This document shows positions 1-6,530 of a DNA stretch of 11,798 nt, one piece after another. The notes below the pieces were generated by a model that was not told the origin of the DNA, did no database searches, and saw only the letters and a program-made list of their open reading frames with translations. The first letter of the stretch is position 1; each line of letters opens with the position of its first letter. Both the position numbers and the translations under genes were made by a program. Source of the DNA: Baffinella frigidus (taxonomy: Eukaryota; Cryptophyceae; Cryptomonadales; Baffinellaceae); contig MU646314.1 in the NCBI GenBank assembly GCA_026770585.1, positions 409,266-421,063 on the forward strand, in the 5' to 3' direction.

Positions 1-125
1 AACCCCACACCCCAAAACCCAAAACCCAAAACCCAAACCCTAGACCATACACCCTAAACCCTGAACCCTGAACCGTACACCTTAAACCCTGAACCCTAAA
101 CCCCAAACCCTAAAGCCTAAAGCCT
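1..125. repeat. Degenerate telomere-like repeat, C-rich strand
   Basis: Irregular variants of CCCTAAA and CCCTGAA with interruptions such as CCATACACC. The orientation (C-rich at the left end of the plus strand) is that of a left chromosome end, but the units are degenerate, so an interstitial or subtelomeric relic is more likely than a live telomere. Three further blocks occur at 2705-2874, 10599-10641 and 11643-11798. Confidence 0.8.
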
Positions 126-155
126 GGTAGTAAGAAAGGTCTCTGTTGCTCGCAG

Positions 156-244
156 GGGTGGACACAGCGGACCTTCTGCTCTGGAACCCCGACCTGGCGG
201 ACGACCTTGCACGCCAGAGCCAGTACCAGCTCTACGACCTCCAG
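156..244 (+). CDS. Exon-like piece of an unrecognised gene
   Basis: Seen: a pyrimidine-rich stretch ending CTCGCAG at 155 forms a good 3' splice site, and the piece ends CTCCAG|GTCAAA at 244/245. One frame (codons from 158) is open with GC-rich third positions and reads VDTADLLLWNP, then DLADDLARQ, then SQYQLYDLQ, a protein-like acidic and amphipathic sequence. The length is 89 nt, so it would enter in a split codon and leave in phase 0. The donor GTCAAA is weak and runs straight into CAAAC-rich repeat DNA. I do not recognise the family. No partner exon was found nearby; it could be a stranded fragment of a gene. Transcript evidence would be needed to call it expressed. Confidence 0.4.
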
Positions 245-597
245 GTCAAACCAAACCAAACCAAACTGATCCAGGTCAAATCAAACCAACCCAAACCAAA
301 CTGAGGGAGGGGCGTTGACTTTGAGAGAGGCGTTGACTTTGAGAGAAACGTTTATTGCTACCGACACGACTGCCGGGTAACGACCGCTGGGTATGCACCC
401 CACCGAGGCTGTGTCTGAGAAAACCGGATTTGGCATAGCTCTCGGCACTGCCAAATTGAGAGCTGCGCCGTTCAGCTCAGCTACCAATTTGGTCAAATTA
501 AACCAAATCAAACTGAGAGAGGCGTTTACTGTGAGAGACGTGTCTTGCTACCAACACCACCGCCATGTATGCACCCCCACCGAGGGCTGTGTCTGAG
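245..597 (+). repeat. Imperfect tandem duplication with CAAAC-rich start
   Basis: Copy A (about 274-420) and copy B (about 492-597) share the order GTCAAAT-CAAACC, CAAACTGAG, GAGGCGTT, a TTGCTACC block, TATGCACCCC(A)CCGAG and GTGTCTGAG. Copy A carries an extra internal duplication of GAGGCGTTGACTTTGAGAG. The short frames here (281-511 minus, 393-596 plus) are shadows of the repeat. Nothing else is seen between 598 and 797. Confidence 0.75.
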
Positions 598-797
598 CAG
601 GGGCGCCGAGAGAGGTCATGTGCACTCTATACGGTGTGTACGAACGGAGACAGGGGCGCAACCGCCCCCATCTCCGGGAAAGGAACAGAGCGAGTCGAAC
701 AGTTGCAGCAAAGCCTCTCAACGTAGCTCCGAGTCGTGCAAAGCCTGTATGGAAGGAAGCAAATGGTGGGCATGCTGGTTTCGGTCCGCAACAGCCT

Positions 798-939
798 CAT
801 CTCGGAAGATGACTGAATCAGTTCCTTTTCAATAGGAGGTTGAATAGGAGAAATTAGTTAGGGCATAGCACATTTAATTAGGCTTCCTAATTAAATGAAA
901 ACGCTAATTAGGGAACTGATTCAGTTATCTTTCGAGATG
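798..939. mobile_element. Foldback MITE-like element, 142 bp
   Basis: Terminal inverted repeats of 28 bp: 798-825 begins CATCTCGGAAGATGACTGAA and pairs with 912-939 at 26 of 28 positions. The centre is a second hairpin, 871-897, CATTTAATTAGG/CCTAATTAAATG with a 3-nt loop. There is no coding capacity and no clear target duplication. The flanks resemble 8352-8395 (GGTTTC..TCCGCAA, then AACGCAC.TTCTCCCTC), which lacks the element and looks like a related empty site. Confidence 0.8.
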
Positions 940-984
940 AAAACGCACTGTTCTCCCTCAGCTGCAGCGCAACGACGCTACATG

Positions 985-1105
985 TACAGGGGTACCTCGC
1001 TCATAAGAAACTGCCTCCTCCTAGGACCCTACAGCAGGACCATGCCTAGGGTCCTATGGTGGTCCTGGGGAGGGGGCGGTTTCGTATGAGCGAGGTACCC
1101 CTGTA
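985..1105. mobile_element. Foldback MITE, TACAGGGGTACC family, copy 1
   Basis: Near-perfect 31-bp terminal inverted repeats start TACAGGGGTACCTCGCTC at 985 and end GAGCGAGGTACCCCTGTA at 1105. The core CCTAGGACCCTAC...GGGTCCTA folds back as well. TA at both ends is compatible with a TA target duplication of the Tc1/mariner type (inference). Open frames on either strand through the arm give a YRGTSLIRN peptide that has no gene behind it. Confidence 0.85.
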
Positions 1106-1141
1106 ACTGCGAGCTGCGCGAGCACGAGTTGTGTTTGGTCC

Positions 1142-1219
1142 CGCAGTATCATGCCCGCCATGTTTTCCCTTACGAACAGTCGCAGTATCATCCCCACCGT
1201 GTTTTCCGTACGAACAATT
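1142..1219 (+). repeat. 39-bp tandem repeat, two units
   Basis: Units 1142-1180 and 1181-1219 both follow CGCAGTATCATSCCCRCCRT, then GTTTTCC.TACGAACA. Differences between the units are point substitutions only. Between 1220 and 1299 there is a poly-G run and nothing else recognised. Confidence 0.85.
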
Positions 1220-1299
1220 GCAGCAGTGTCTATCTGCGCGCGGGGGGGGGCGAGCAGGACCTATTTTCGTCTTAATCCCCTCTATCCATTCTCTTGCAG

Positions 1300-1377
1300 G
1301 AGATGTGCGTGGTCCCGCAGTCGTGTGTCTACGCCGCAAGTGTCTCGTCCTATCACGTCCTCGCCGCCGCCTTGTGA
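1300..1377 (+). CDS. Possible terminal exon, unrecognised
   Basis: A pyrimidine-rich stretch ending CATTCTCTTGCAG at 1299 makes a good 3' splice site. The following phase-0 frame has 25 codons (EMCVVPQSCVYA, then ASVSSYHVLAAAL) and ends in TGA at 1375-1377. An inverted repeat just inside and beyond the stop (1344-1360 CTCGTCCTATCACGTCC with 1390-1407) could form a hairpin near the 3' end. There is no family match that I recognise and no upstream partner exon, so this may be chance. Confidence 0.25.
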   Translation, partial: EMCVVPQSCVYAASVSSYHVLAAAL

Positions 1378-1514
1378 GGACGCGGACGCGGACGTGATAC
1401 GGACGAGATGCGGGCGTGATACTCTCCCGAGGCGGGCCAATCCCAGGCTAGTCCTCACACGGAAGTGATGGGAACGTGCGGCGACAGGGAGGAACAGCCG
1501 CTGCAATGTGCAGC

Positions 1515-1634
1515 TACAGGGGTACCTCGCTCATAAGAAACCGCCCCCCCCCTACGACCCTACAGTAGGCCTATGCCTCGGGCCCTATGATGGTCCTGGG
1601 GGGGGGACGATTCCTTAAGAGCGAGGTACCCCTA
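1515..1634. mobile_element. Foldback MITE, TACAGGGGTACC family, copy 2
   Basis: The left arm TACAGGGGTACCTCGCTC at 1515 pairs with AAGAGCGAGGTACCCCTA ending at 1634; the last CAG of the right end is lost. The core CCTACGACCCTAC...GGGCCCTATG matches copies 1 and 3. The right end runs into three TATCCC units (1633-1650), which look like a small repeat expansion seeded at the element end. Confidence 0.8.
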
Positions 1635-1651
1635 TCCCTATCCCTATCCCT

Positions 1652-1742
1652 TAAGTGGCCAGAGGGTCGTAAAAGACCCACGCCAGGTCCTAGGCAGGTC
1701 CTAGGGCCCTACGGTAGGGCGTATGCGCCTACTGGCCACTTA
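1652..1742. mobile_element. Foldback element, TAAGTGGCCAG arms
   Basis: Arms TAAGTGGCCAG (1652-1662) and CTGGCCACTTA (1732-1742) enclose CCTAGGCAGGTCCTAG and the hairpin GCCCTACGGTAGGGC (1706-1720). The inner part matches the core of the TACAGGGG family although the arms differ. It abuts and overlaps the next element by two bases (1741-1742). Confidence 0.7.
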
Positions 1743-1860
1743 CAGGGGTACCTCGCTACTAAGAAACCGCCCCCCCTAGGACCCTACGGTAGGGCTATGC
1801 CTAGCTAGGGTCCTAGGGGGGGGGGCAGTTTCTTATGTGCGAGGTACATGTGCCCCTGTA
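1741..1860. mobile_element. Foldback MITE, TACAGGGGTACC family, copy 3
   Basis: The left arm TACAGGGGTACCTCGCTAC at 1741 pairs with the right end GCGAGGTACATGTGCCCCTGTA at 1860, which contains a short CATGTG insertion. The core CCTAGGACCCTACGGTAGGG...CTAGGGTCCTAGG makes almost the whole 120 bp one long hairpin. Confidence 0.85.
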
Positions 1861-2700
1861 AGGGATACGCGGAGCGGCGTGGGGTCTTGCCTGTCAAGAG
1901 TCCCCCCCCGCGCAAGCCATCCAATATGATAAATCGAAATTGTGAATGAAGGTGTGAATCAAGCGACCGGGAACACCCCCCCACACCCCGCGGCCGTCTT
2001 GAGATTCGTACTGAACTGTCCGTGGAGGGGGGGGCTCGCGCGCTTTGTTGGCCGGACGGGCCGCTGGCGAGCACGGTGTACACTGTGTGTGGGGCAACTT
2101 GCACACAGCACGCGGGTGAGGCGCAGCGGCGAGGGGCAGTGCATGGGCGGGGCAATTTGCACAAGGACGCGGGGCAGGTGCAGCAGGGGGGCGAGGGGCA
2201 GGTAGAGACGCGCGTGTATTCAATCAGATGGCGCAGGGCTCGGCACTCGCCCCTACTCACGGTGACGCCCAGGGAGGTCACAGGGAAGGCCGAAGGCGGC
2301 TCACGCGCACTCGCACGCGAGCAGGCAGGGGAGGAGAAAGTTGGGAATCACTAGGAGGAGTCCAGACGGAGGAGGAAGGTGGCTTAAGGATACAGGACGT
2401 CCAGCGTCCCGCCCCTGAGCGTCCCCCCCTCTTGACTGTCGACGCGCGGTGGCCACCGCGCGCGACCTGCTGCACGGGAGCGCGGGGGGCGCACCCCTCG
2501 CGCTGCCGCTGGGCGGGCACACCGCGCGCACACCGCGCGCGGTGGCACTCCGCGCAGGGCTGAGGGCCGTGGCGCGCGGCGCGCGGCACCGGCGCATAGG
2601 AGGTAGATGATAAGGGGGACGCTGGGAGCAGGGAGCCGTGCAAAACGCTTGGCTTAGCTCTGCTGCTCCTGGGGGCGGAGGAAGCACACGATGCAGTGCG
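1861..2700. other. GC-rich region without a supportable gene
   Basis: Frames on both strands are low-complexity (Pro, Arg, Ala, Cys rich) and lack recognisable motifs. Visible structure: two diverged tandem units, 2091-2139 and 2149-2201 (GGGGCAA.TTGCACA ... GAGGGGCAG); an 18-bp perfect palindrome at 2444-2461 (GCGCGGTGGCCACCGCGC); and CGCGCACACCGCGCG runs near 2515-2545. On the minus strand a donor-like ACC|GTGAGT occurs near 2264, but no convincing exon accompanies it. Confidence 0.5.
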
Positions 2701-2704
2701 CCTG

Positions 2705-2874
2705 GGTTTGGGGGGTGTGGTTCAGGGGGGTTGGGGTTCAGGGTGCAGGGTGCAGGATTCAGGGTTCAGGGTTGAGGGAGCAGGGAGCAGGGTGCAGGGC
2801 TCAGGGTTCAGGGTTTAGGGTTCAGGGTTTAGGGTTTAAGGTTCAGGGTTTAGGGTTTAGGGTGTAGGGTGTTC
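2705..2874. repeat. Degenerate telomere-like repeat, G-rich strand
   Basis: Variants of TTTAGGG and TTCAGGG with GTGCAGGG interruptions, opposite in orientation to 1-125. It lies directly after the third exon of the minus-strand bHLH-PAS gene, so it is either the tail of that gene or an intron. Read on the minus strand, the reading frame of that exon enters the repeat and stops in it. Confidence 0.85.
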
Positions 2875-4084
2875 GGGTGGATGCCTTGTTGTTCTTCCAG
2901 AGGCAGTTCATCTCGACCGAGAAGAAGCCCGTGGTCCCGTCCTGCCCAAGGAGAGCGAGACACGTTGATCAGGTTCACACAACCTCGCCAACACACGGAT
3001 ATTGAAGCAGGGCCGCCGCACGAGCCGCTGCGGGCGGGCGACGCGCCACCAACAAGCTACGCATAGAGGAGGCAGGGGGGTGGAACCTGCCGCAAGCACT
3101 GCTCCTCGAGCGTGACGTGGTTGACCTCCCCGGACAGGAGTTTTGAGACGGCCTGGAGCGTGGTCTGCATTTCGGGCGGCGTGGTGAGCGAGAAGAGCGT
3201 GCGCCCGATGAACTTGTGGCGCTGCGCGGAGCCGTATCCGAGCATCGACGCGAACGCCGGGTTCACCTCGAGGATCGTCCCGTCCACGCCCGCGTACGCG
3301 ATCCCCTGGAGAGTGTGCCCGTCAGCGTCAGCGGGAGGCGCTGCAGGGCTGGAGGCGCCACAGGGACTTGCAGGGGAGCTACACCCCGAAACATCACAAG
3401 CTCCCAAGGTGAGGCAGGCAAGCAGTTGGCAGGAAGGGGCGGGAGGGCTGCCCCCCTGGGACTTGTAGGGAGCTACAACCCAACACGCCGCTAGAGTGTG
3501 GCGCAAGACCCCAAGTTGAGGCAAGGAAGGGGCTGGCGGGAAGGGGCTGGCGGGGAGGAGCTGGATGGAAGGGACTGGGGTGATGGGGCTGGCGGGCTGC
3601 CATGCCACGTGAGACTTGTAGGGAGCAAACTGGGATGGGGAAGCACCATGCTGGCGAGCATGAAGCCCGAACGATACGCCACGTCGATGTCCAGCCCGGA
3701 GGAGTTGACGAGCGACCGGTCCACCGAGGCGGTACCGTCCGCCGTGTCGCCAGACGCGCGGGACACGAGGAAGTCGATGGCACATTGGAGCACCGTGTTC
3801 ATGGTGAGGTTGGTCGAGTTCGCGTCCTCAGTGTTGGGCAGAAGGTCCTGGAGGTCAGCGAGCAACTCCTTGGTCTTCTCGCGGCGCTTCTGCTCCACCA
3901 CCTTGTGCTTCTCCTTGCGGTCAGGCACCTCCCCGCTCTTGCGCGACCTCTTTGCGCCTGGCTCGTCGTCCGAGTCGCCCCCGCTCCCGTCCGAGTCCAC
4001 GTCTTGCTTGACGTTTTGCTGGCCACGCATCTGCTGGAGACGCGCAATCTCCTGCTGGTACTGAAGCTGCTGCTGCTGGTCCAT
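2843..4084 (-). CDS. bHLH-PAS transcription-factor-like protein (3 exons)
   Basis: Exons: 3647-4084, 3087-3305, and 2941 down to 2885 or to a TGA at 2843-2845; introns 3306-3646 and 2942-3086 are GT-AG and phase 0. Residues 1-22 are Gln-rich, 26-41 acidic. The basic region (56-70, KHKVVEQKRREK) has the His60-Glu64-Arg68 triad typical of E-box binders; helix 1 is about 71-83, the loop 84-91, helix 2 92-110. Exon 2 gives a PAS core (GIAYAGVDGTILEVN, MLGYG), and exon 3 completes it (DGTTGFFSVEMNCLW). Known: such proteins dimerise and bind DNA in the nucleus, and PAS senses ligands or partners. The ATG at 4084 has A at -3 and G at +4; the frame is open upstream to 4165, where CACCCCCCCAG could be an acceptor, so the N-terminus may be longer. 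The 3' end is unsure: a GC donor after AAG at 2885 or read-through into telomere-like DNA. Family is clear; orthology is not assigned. Confidence 0.82.
3363..3640. repeat. Tandem repeats filling intron 1 of the bHLH-PAS gene
   Basis: The motif GGGACTTGTAGGGAGC recurs at about 3363, 3458 and 3611 (variant GAGACTTG at the last). Each is followed by variable GGGGCTGGCGGGAAGG-rich DNA, with short units AAGGGGCTGGCGGG repeated at 3525-3560. The intron also holds a canonical E-box, CACGTG, at 3606-3611. The frames that cross this intron are not coding. Confidence 0.7.
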
Positions 4085-4568
4085 CTTGGCCTGCTGTTGC
4101 CGGTAATGAGCTGGGCGAGGACGACTAGGGGAGCCTGGGAGAGCGGGCGCAAGCTGGGGGGGTGCAGCGTCGATAGGAATAGGTCAACTTCTAGATGGAC
4201 CAATTGTAAAAGCCCGTGACAGTCACGTCCTGACAGTCACTCCCTGACGTCGAACGCCGGTTCGTGGTGTTATTAATAGGAGAGAAATTGGAGCCCTTTC
4301 TGCGGAACCCCTGGAATTTAAATTATGCGGAACCCCTCCAGGTGTTCCCGCTGAAACAGAAAGGGCCTTCGGAAGACGCGGGAGTGTTTGTCGGGTTTCT
4401 CGTGGGTTTGCATCAGGGTCCAGGTGAGCAGCCGCGGGATCCATGTTTGAGAGCCGTAGGGTCCATGGCTGTGTGCATGGGACCCATGTCTGTGAGCGTG
4501 ACACCCGTGATTTAGGGAGCACGCCGGAACCTGACGGGGGGAAACCACCGGTCATGTCTGTGGGAATC
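3838..4568. repeat. Segmental duplication, copy A (intact side)
   Basis: This covers the first part of bHLH exon 1 and about 480 bp of its upstream DNA. It matches 8887-9989 base for base over long stretches, including non-coding sequence such as CAACTTCTAGATGGACCAAT and GAAGACGCGGGAGTGTTTG. The similarity outside the coding part argues for a DNA-level, fairly recent copy, not conservation by selection. Confidence 0.9.
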
Positions 4569-4895
4569 CCAGTCTGACAGCGTGGGATCCACGCGGGATC
4601 TTCCAAGAAGATCTCGCTACTGGTGGACTGGAGGACATGAGCGAGCTGTCTCACAGGCGCGGGTGTCACAGCCCCTGTTCGGAACAGGCTGTTTTTCGGG
4701 TTTCTCGCGTTTTTTTTTGGTTCAGGATCCAGGTGAGCAGCCGTGGGATCCATGTCTGAGAGTGGTAGAGTCCATTTCTGTGGGCGTGGGAGCCATGTCT
4801 GTGAGCTTGACACCCGTGATTTAGGGAGCACGACAAATCCTTCCACCGCCGGTCATGCCTGCGGGGTCCATGTCTGAGAGCGTGGGGGGCCTGTC
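4393..4895 (+). repeat. Minisatellite of about 22-bp units in two blocks
   Basis: Units approximate GGGATCCATGTCTGTGAGCGT. Two higher-order blocks (about 4393-4565 and 4694-4870) share GGTTTCTCG, TCCAGGTGAGCAGCCG, GACACCCGTGATTTAGGGAGCACG and CCGGTCATG, a period near 300 bp. One block is also present in the second duplication copy (9814-9985). It lies between the divergent bHLH-PAS gene and the 4923 exons, so it may sit in their shared upstream region. Confidence 0.75.
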
Positions 4896-4922
4896 TGTGA
4901 CAGGAGCGGCGAGGGAGCTGTG

Positions 4923-5128
4923 ATGGAGGCGCTCCGCGGGATAGTCGACGAAATATGGCGCTATGAGACCGACTTCAAGGGGCAGGTTTCCCCCTGCCCC
5001 CCCATCTCCCCCCGGCATTCCTTCGCGAGCACAGAGCCGGCGCGCTCCGGGATTCCCCTCGTTTCTTGTTCTTACGGCGGCGCCCCTCCCGGCAGGCATG
5101 GATCGACTGGGTCCGGGACCACGCAGAG
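4923..5128 (+). CDS. Two exons of an unrecognised protein
   Basis: Exon 4923-4985 starts at ATG and reads MEALRGIVDEIWRYETDF-KGQ to a donor CAG|GTTTCC. The next, 5096-5128, follows a strong acceptor (CGCCCCTCCCGGCAG) and reads AWIDWVRDHAE to GAG|GTACCA. Both junctions are phase 0, so the frame stays open across the 110-nt intron. The sequence is amphipathic with Trp and acidic residues; I do not know the family. The first exon may begin at 4904 after CTGTCTGTGACAG, making the Met internal. The second may not be spliced: its frame continues openly to a TAG at 5252-5254. Divergent to the bHLH-PAS gene, about 840 bp away. The gene's continuation is not established; pieces at 5896 and 10932 are candidates only. 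Confidence 0.5.
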
Positions 5129-5292
5129 GTACCACGCTCCCCGTGTCCCTGTGACTCCACAGCCTCTCCCGAGGCCTGGGGCGCCGCACCACCTGGGCCA
5201 GGCCTTGAGCAACCCATTTTTGAAGGCTCAGTGCACCTGATCCGGTCGACCTAGCCCCGGCTGCGCACGGGCCTCTTTCCCCTCCTGCCAAG

Positions 5293-5437
5293 AAGCCTGC
5301 ATCTGCGCACAAAGCAGGCCCTTCCGCGTGAAGTGGTGAGCTCTTGGGTTCCTTTTAATCTTTTTCATAAATTCTTTTCTGAGATCGCCCTGGGCACGTC
5401 CCGGTCCTGACCACTGCTTGTATTCCCTGTAAAACTG
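5293..5437 (+). pseudogene. Decayed tandem copy of the 5842-5958 exon pair
   Basis: 5293-5335 matches 5842-5865 and its surroundings (CTGCG.ACAA.GCAGGCC..TCCGCGTGAAGTG), and 5398-5430 matches 5896-5928 (GTCCCGGTCCTGACC against GTTCCGGTGCTGACG). In this copy the donor is good (GTG|GTGAGC at 5336), but the matching acceptor is GGGCAC where the other copy has GGGCAG. One base is also missing after GACC, which shifts the frame out of the VPVLT reading. The flanking motif GTGCACCTG.TCCGGTCGAC (5229 and 5527) shows the duplication starts further upstream. It is therefore probably not translated. Confidence 0.5.
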
Positions 5438-5466
5438 GAAGGACAAAGCTGTCCGCTTTGTCCTTC
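5438..5466. other. Perfect 12-bp-stem hairpin
   Basis: GAAGGACAAAGC (5438-5449) pairs with GCTTTGTCCTTC (5455-5466) around a 5-nt loop. It is too short to assign to an element family and could be a solo remnant. Confidence 0.7.
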
Positions 5467-5469
5467 AGA

Positions 5470-5520
5470 AACCCGGGGGCGTGGGGAAGCCACAGCAACC
5501 CGGGGGCGTGGGGAAGCCAC
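5470..5520 (+). repeat. 27-bp-period tandem repeat, two units
   Basis: AACCCGGGGGCGTGGGGAAG-CCAC occurs at 5470-5493 and again at 5497-5520, separated by AGC. The copies are identical over 24 bp. Confidence 0.9.
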
Positions 5521-5580
5521 TGGCAGGTGCACCTGGTCCGGTCGACATGGTTCCGGCTGCTCCCTCACGAACCCTCGGGT

Positions 5581-5733
5581 TCATCCGGGAACATGTTTGA
5601 TGTAAAAGAAAATGGCCTATCAAACCGGATTCTGGCCCTAATTAGATTCACGTAGAGCACTAATTAACCTTCGTCCAGCTCCTATGAACAAATAGGGATT
5701 CGTTTTCTTTTAAATTAAACATGTCCCTGGATA
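5581..5733. mobile_element. Foldback element, TTATCC-type arms, diverged
   Basis: The left arm TCATCCGGGAACATGTTTGA pairs with ...AAACATGTCCCTGGATAA on the right; both arms continue into TAAAAGAAAA. The arms are about 32 bp with several mismatches, and the AT-rich interior (CTAATTAG...CTAATTAA) folds weakly. It sits inside the downstream copy of the 5229/5527 duplication, so it is younger than that duplication. Confidence 0.7.
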
Positions 5734-5895
5734 AGGGTGCTGGGGGGGCTCCCCACCGGGCCTCGTTCTCCTCTAAGAAAAGAATATGTTAAGAGGATTA
5801 AGAGGAAACTATCCGGCCAAGGAACCACGTTGCGCTGAAACTGCGAACAACGCAGGCCGCTCCGCGTGAAGTGTTGTGTGTCTTGCCATGGGCAG

Positions 5896-5958
5896 GTTCC
5901 GGTGCTGACGAGCTGCCTGTACCTCAGCTTTGTCTTCTACGTGCCGGACCTCCTCAAG
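5896..5958 (+). CDS. Exon with hydrophobic, membrane-like segment
   Basis: Seen: 21 codons, phase 0 at both ends, from TTGCCATGGGCAG|GTT to AAG|GTACTT, reading VPVLTSCLYLSFVF then YVPDLLK. The first 14 residues are hydrophobic enough for part of a transmembrane helix. Upstream, 5842-5865 in the frame LRTTQAAPREV resembles the decayed copy at 5310-5335; between the two only about 22-25 nt remain, too short for a normal intron, so this copy may be damaged too. A foldback element begins 2-5 bases after the donor GT. Family not recognised; gene membership unknown. Confidence 0.45.
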
Positions 5959-5960
5959 GT

Positions 5961-6098
5961 ACTTTTATCCGGGAACAAGTATTTTTCTTTTAAAAAATCC
6001 GTACGAAAATTACCACACAATTGCTTCGGACGTGACCAGTTGTGTAGTAATTTTCATTGCCAGCTTTTAAAAGAAAAATACTTGTTCCCGGATAAACT
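5961..6098. mobile_element. Foldback MITE, TTATCCGGG family
   Basis: The arm ACTTTTATCCGGGAACAAGT pairs with ACTTGTTCCCGGATAAACTT, with the stem extending through TATTTTTCTTTTAAAA. The inner part carries GAAAATTACCACACA and TGTGTAGTAATTTTC, the core shared with several other elements. It starts immediately behind the exon donor at 5959. Confidence 0.85.
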
Positions 6099-6135
6099 TT
6101 CATCTCCGCAAAAGAACTAATAAGTTGCTTTCGCC

Positions 6136-6205
6136 GCAACGAAATTTACTACACAGATGCTCTACTATTACTTTTAGGAGCAAATCGTGTAGTAATTTTC
6201 GTTGC
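6136..6205. mobile_element. Solo 70-bp core element (TTACTACACA hairpin)
   Basis: GCAACGAAATTTACTACACA pairs with GTGTAGTAATTTTCGTTGC around an AT-rich loop. It contains only the core that other elements carry inside their longer arms, so it may be the basal unit. Confidence 0.75.
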
Positions 6206-6282
6206 TCAAATGGAGTTGATTAATACTTGTATGGAGATTAACTTGCCCCGCAGAACGGAGCACCCCGAATGACGCGCACGAA

Positions 6283-6431
6283 CCACCAACCCTCACGAAG
6301 GGACCGAATCGTCGATTTTGAATCTCGGGAATACCCGGGCAGCCAGGCGAATTCGCCTGTGGTGGAGCCATTTTCCATAGGAATTGGGAAATCGAAAATC
6401 ATCGATTTGGTCTCACCGTGAGGGTTGGTGG
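6283..6431. mobile_element. Foldback element, CCACCAACCCTCACG arms
   Basis: The left arm CCACCAACCCTCACG at 6283 pairs with CGTGAGGGTTGGTGG ending at 6431. Inner complementary tracts are ATCGTCGATTTTGAATC and GAAAATCATCGATTTGG. The exact centre is the palindrome GGCGAATTCGCC (6346-6357). Frames across it are shadows. Confidence 0.75.
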
Positions 6432-6530
6432 AAGCAAGCGTTTTGATGGCAGCACGCCGCTCCGCCCCGCACACCGCACGCACACCGCCCACCCGCTCGT
6501 TGCCTAGCTCTGCATCAGTCTATTGATGCG

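Noticed and set aside
1-125. True chromosome end
   Set aside because: The orientation fits but the units are too degenerate and similar blocks occur three more times inside the window.
1805-2281. 158-codon minus-strand frame with ACC|GTGAGT
   Set aside because: Low-complexity, Cys/Pro/Arg-rich, running into a foldback element; no motif or matching acceptor found.
2901-2972. Plus-strand exon after GTTCTTCCAG
   Set aside because: The acceptor looks good, but the opposite strand carries the end of the PAS domain with its own acceptor and the correct phase, which explains the coding bias better.
5866-6120. 84-codon plus-strand frame taken as a single gene
   Set aside because: Only the part up to 5958 looks coding; the rest is foldback-element sequence after a splice donor.
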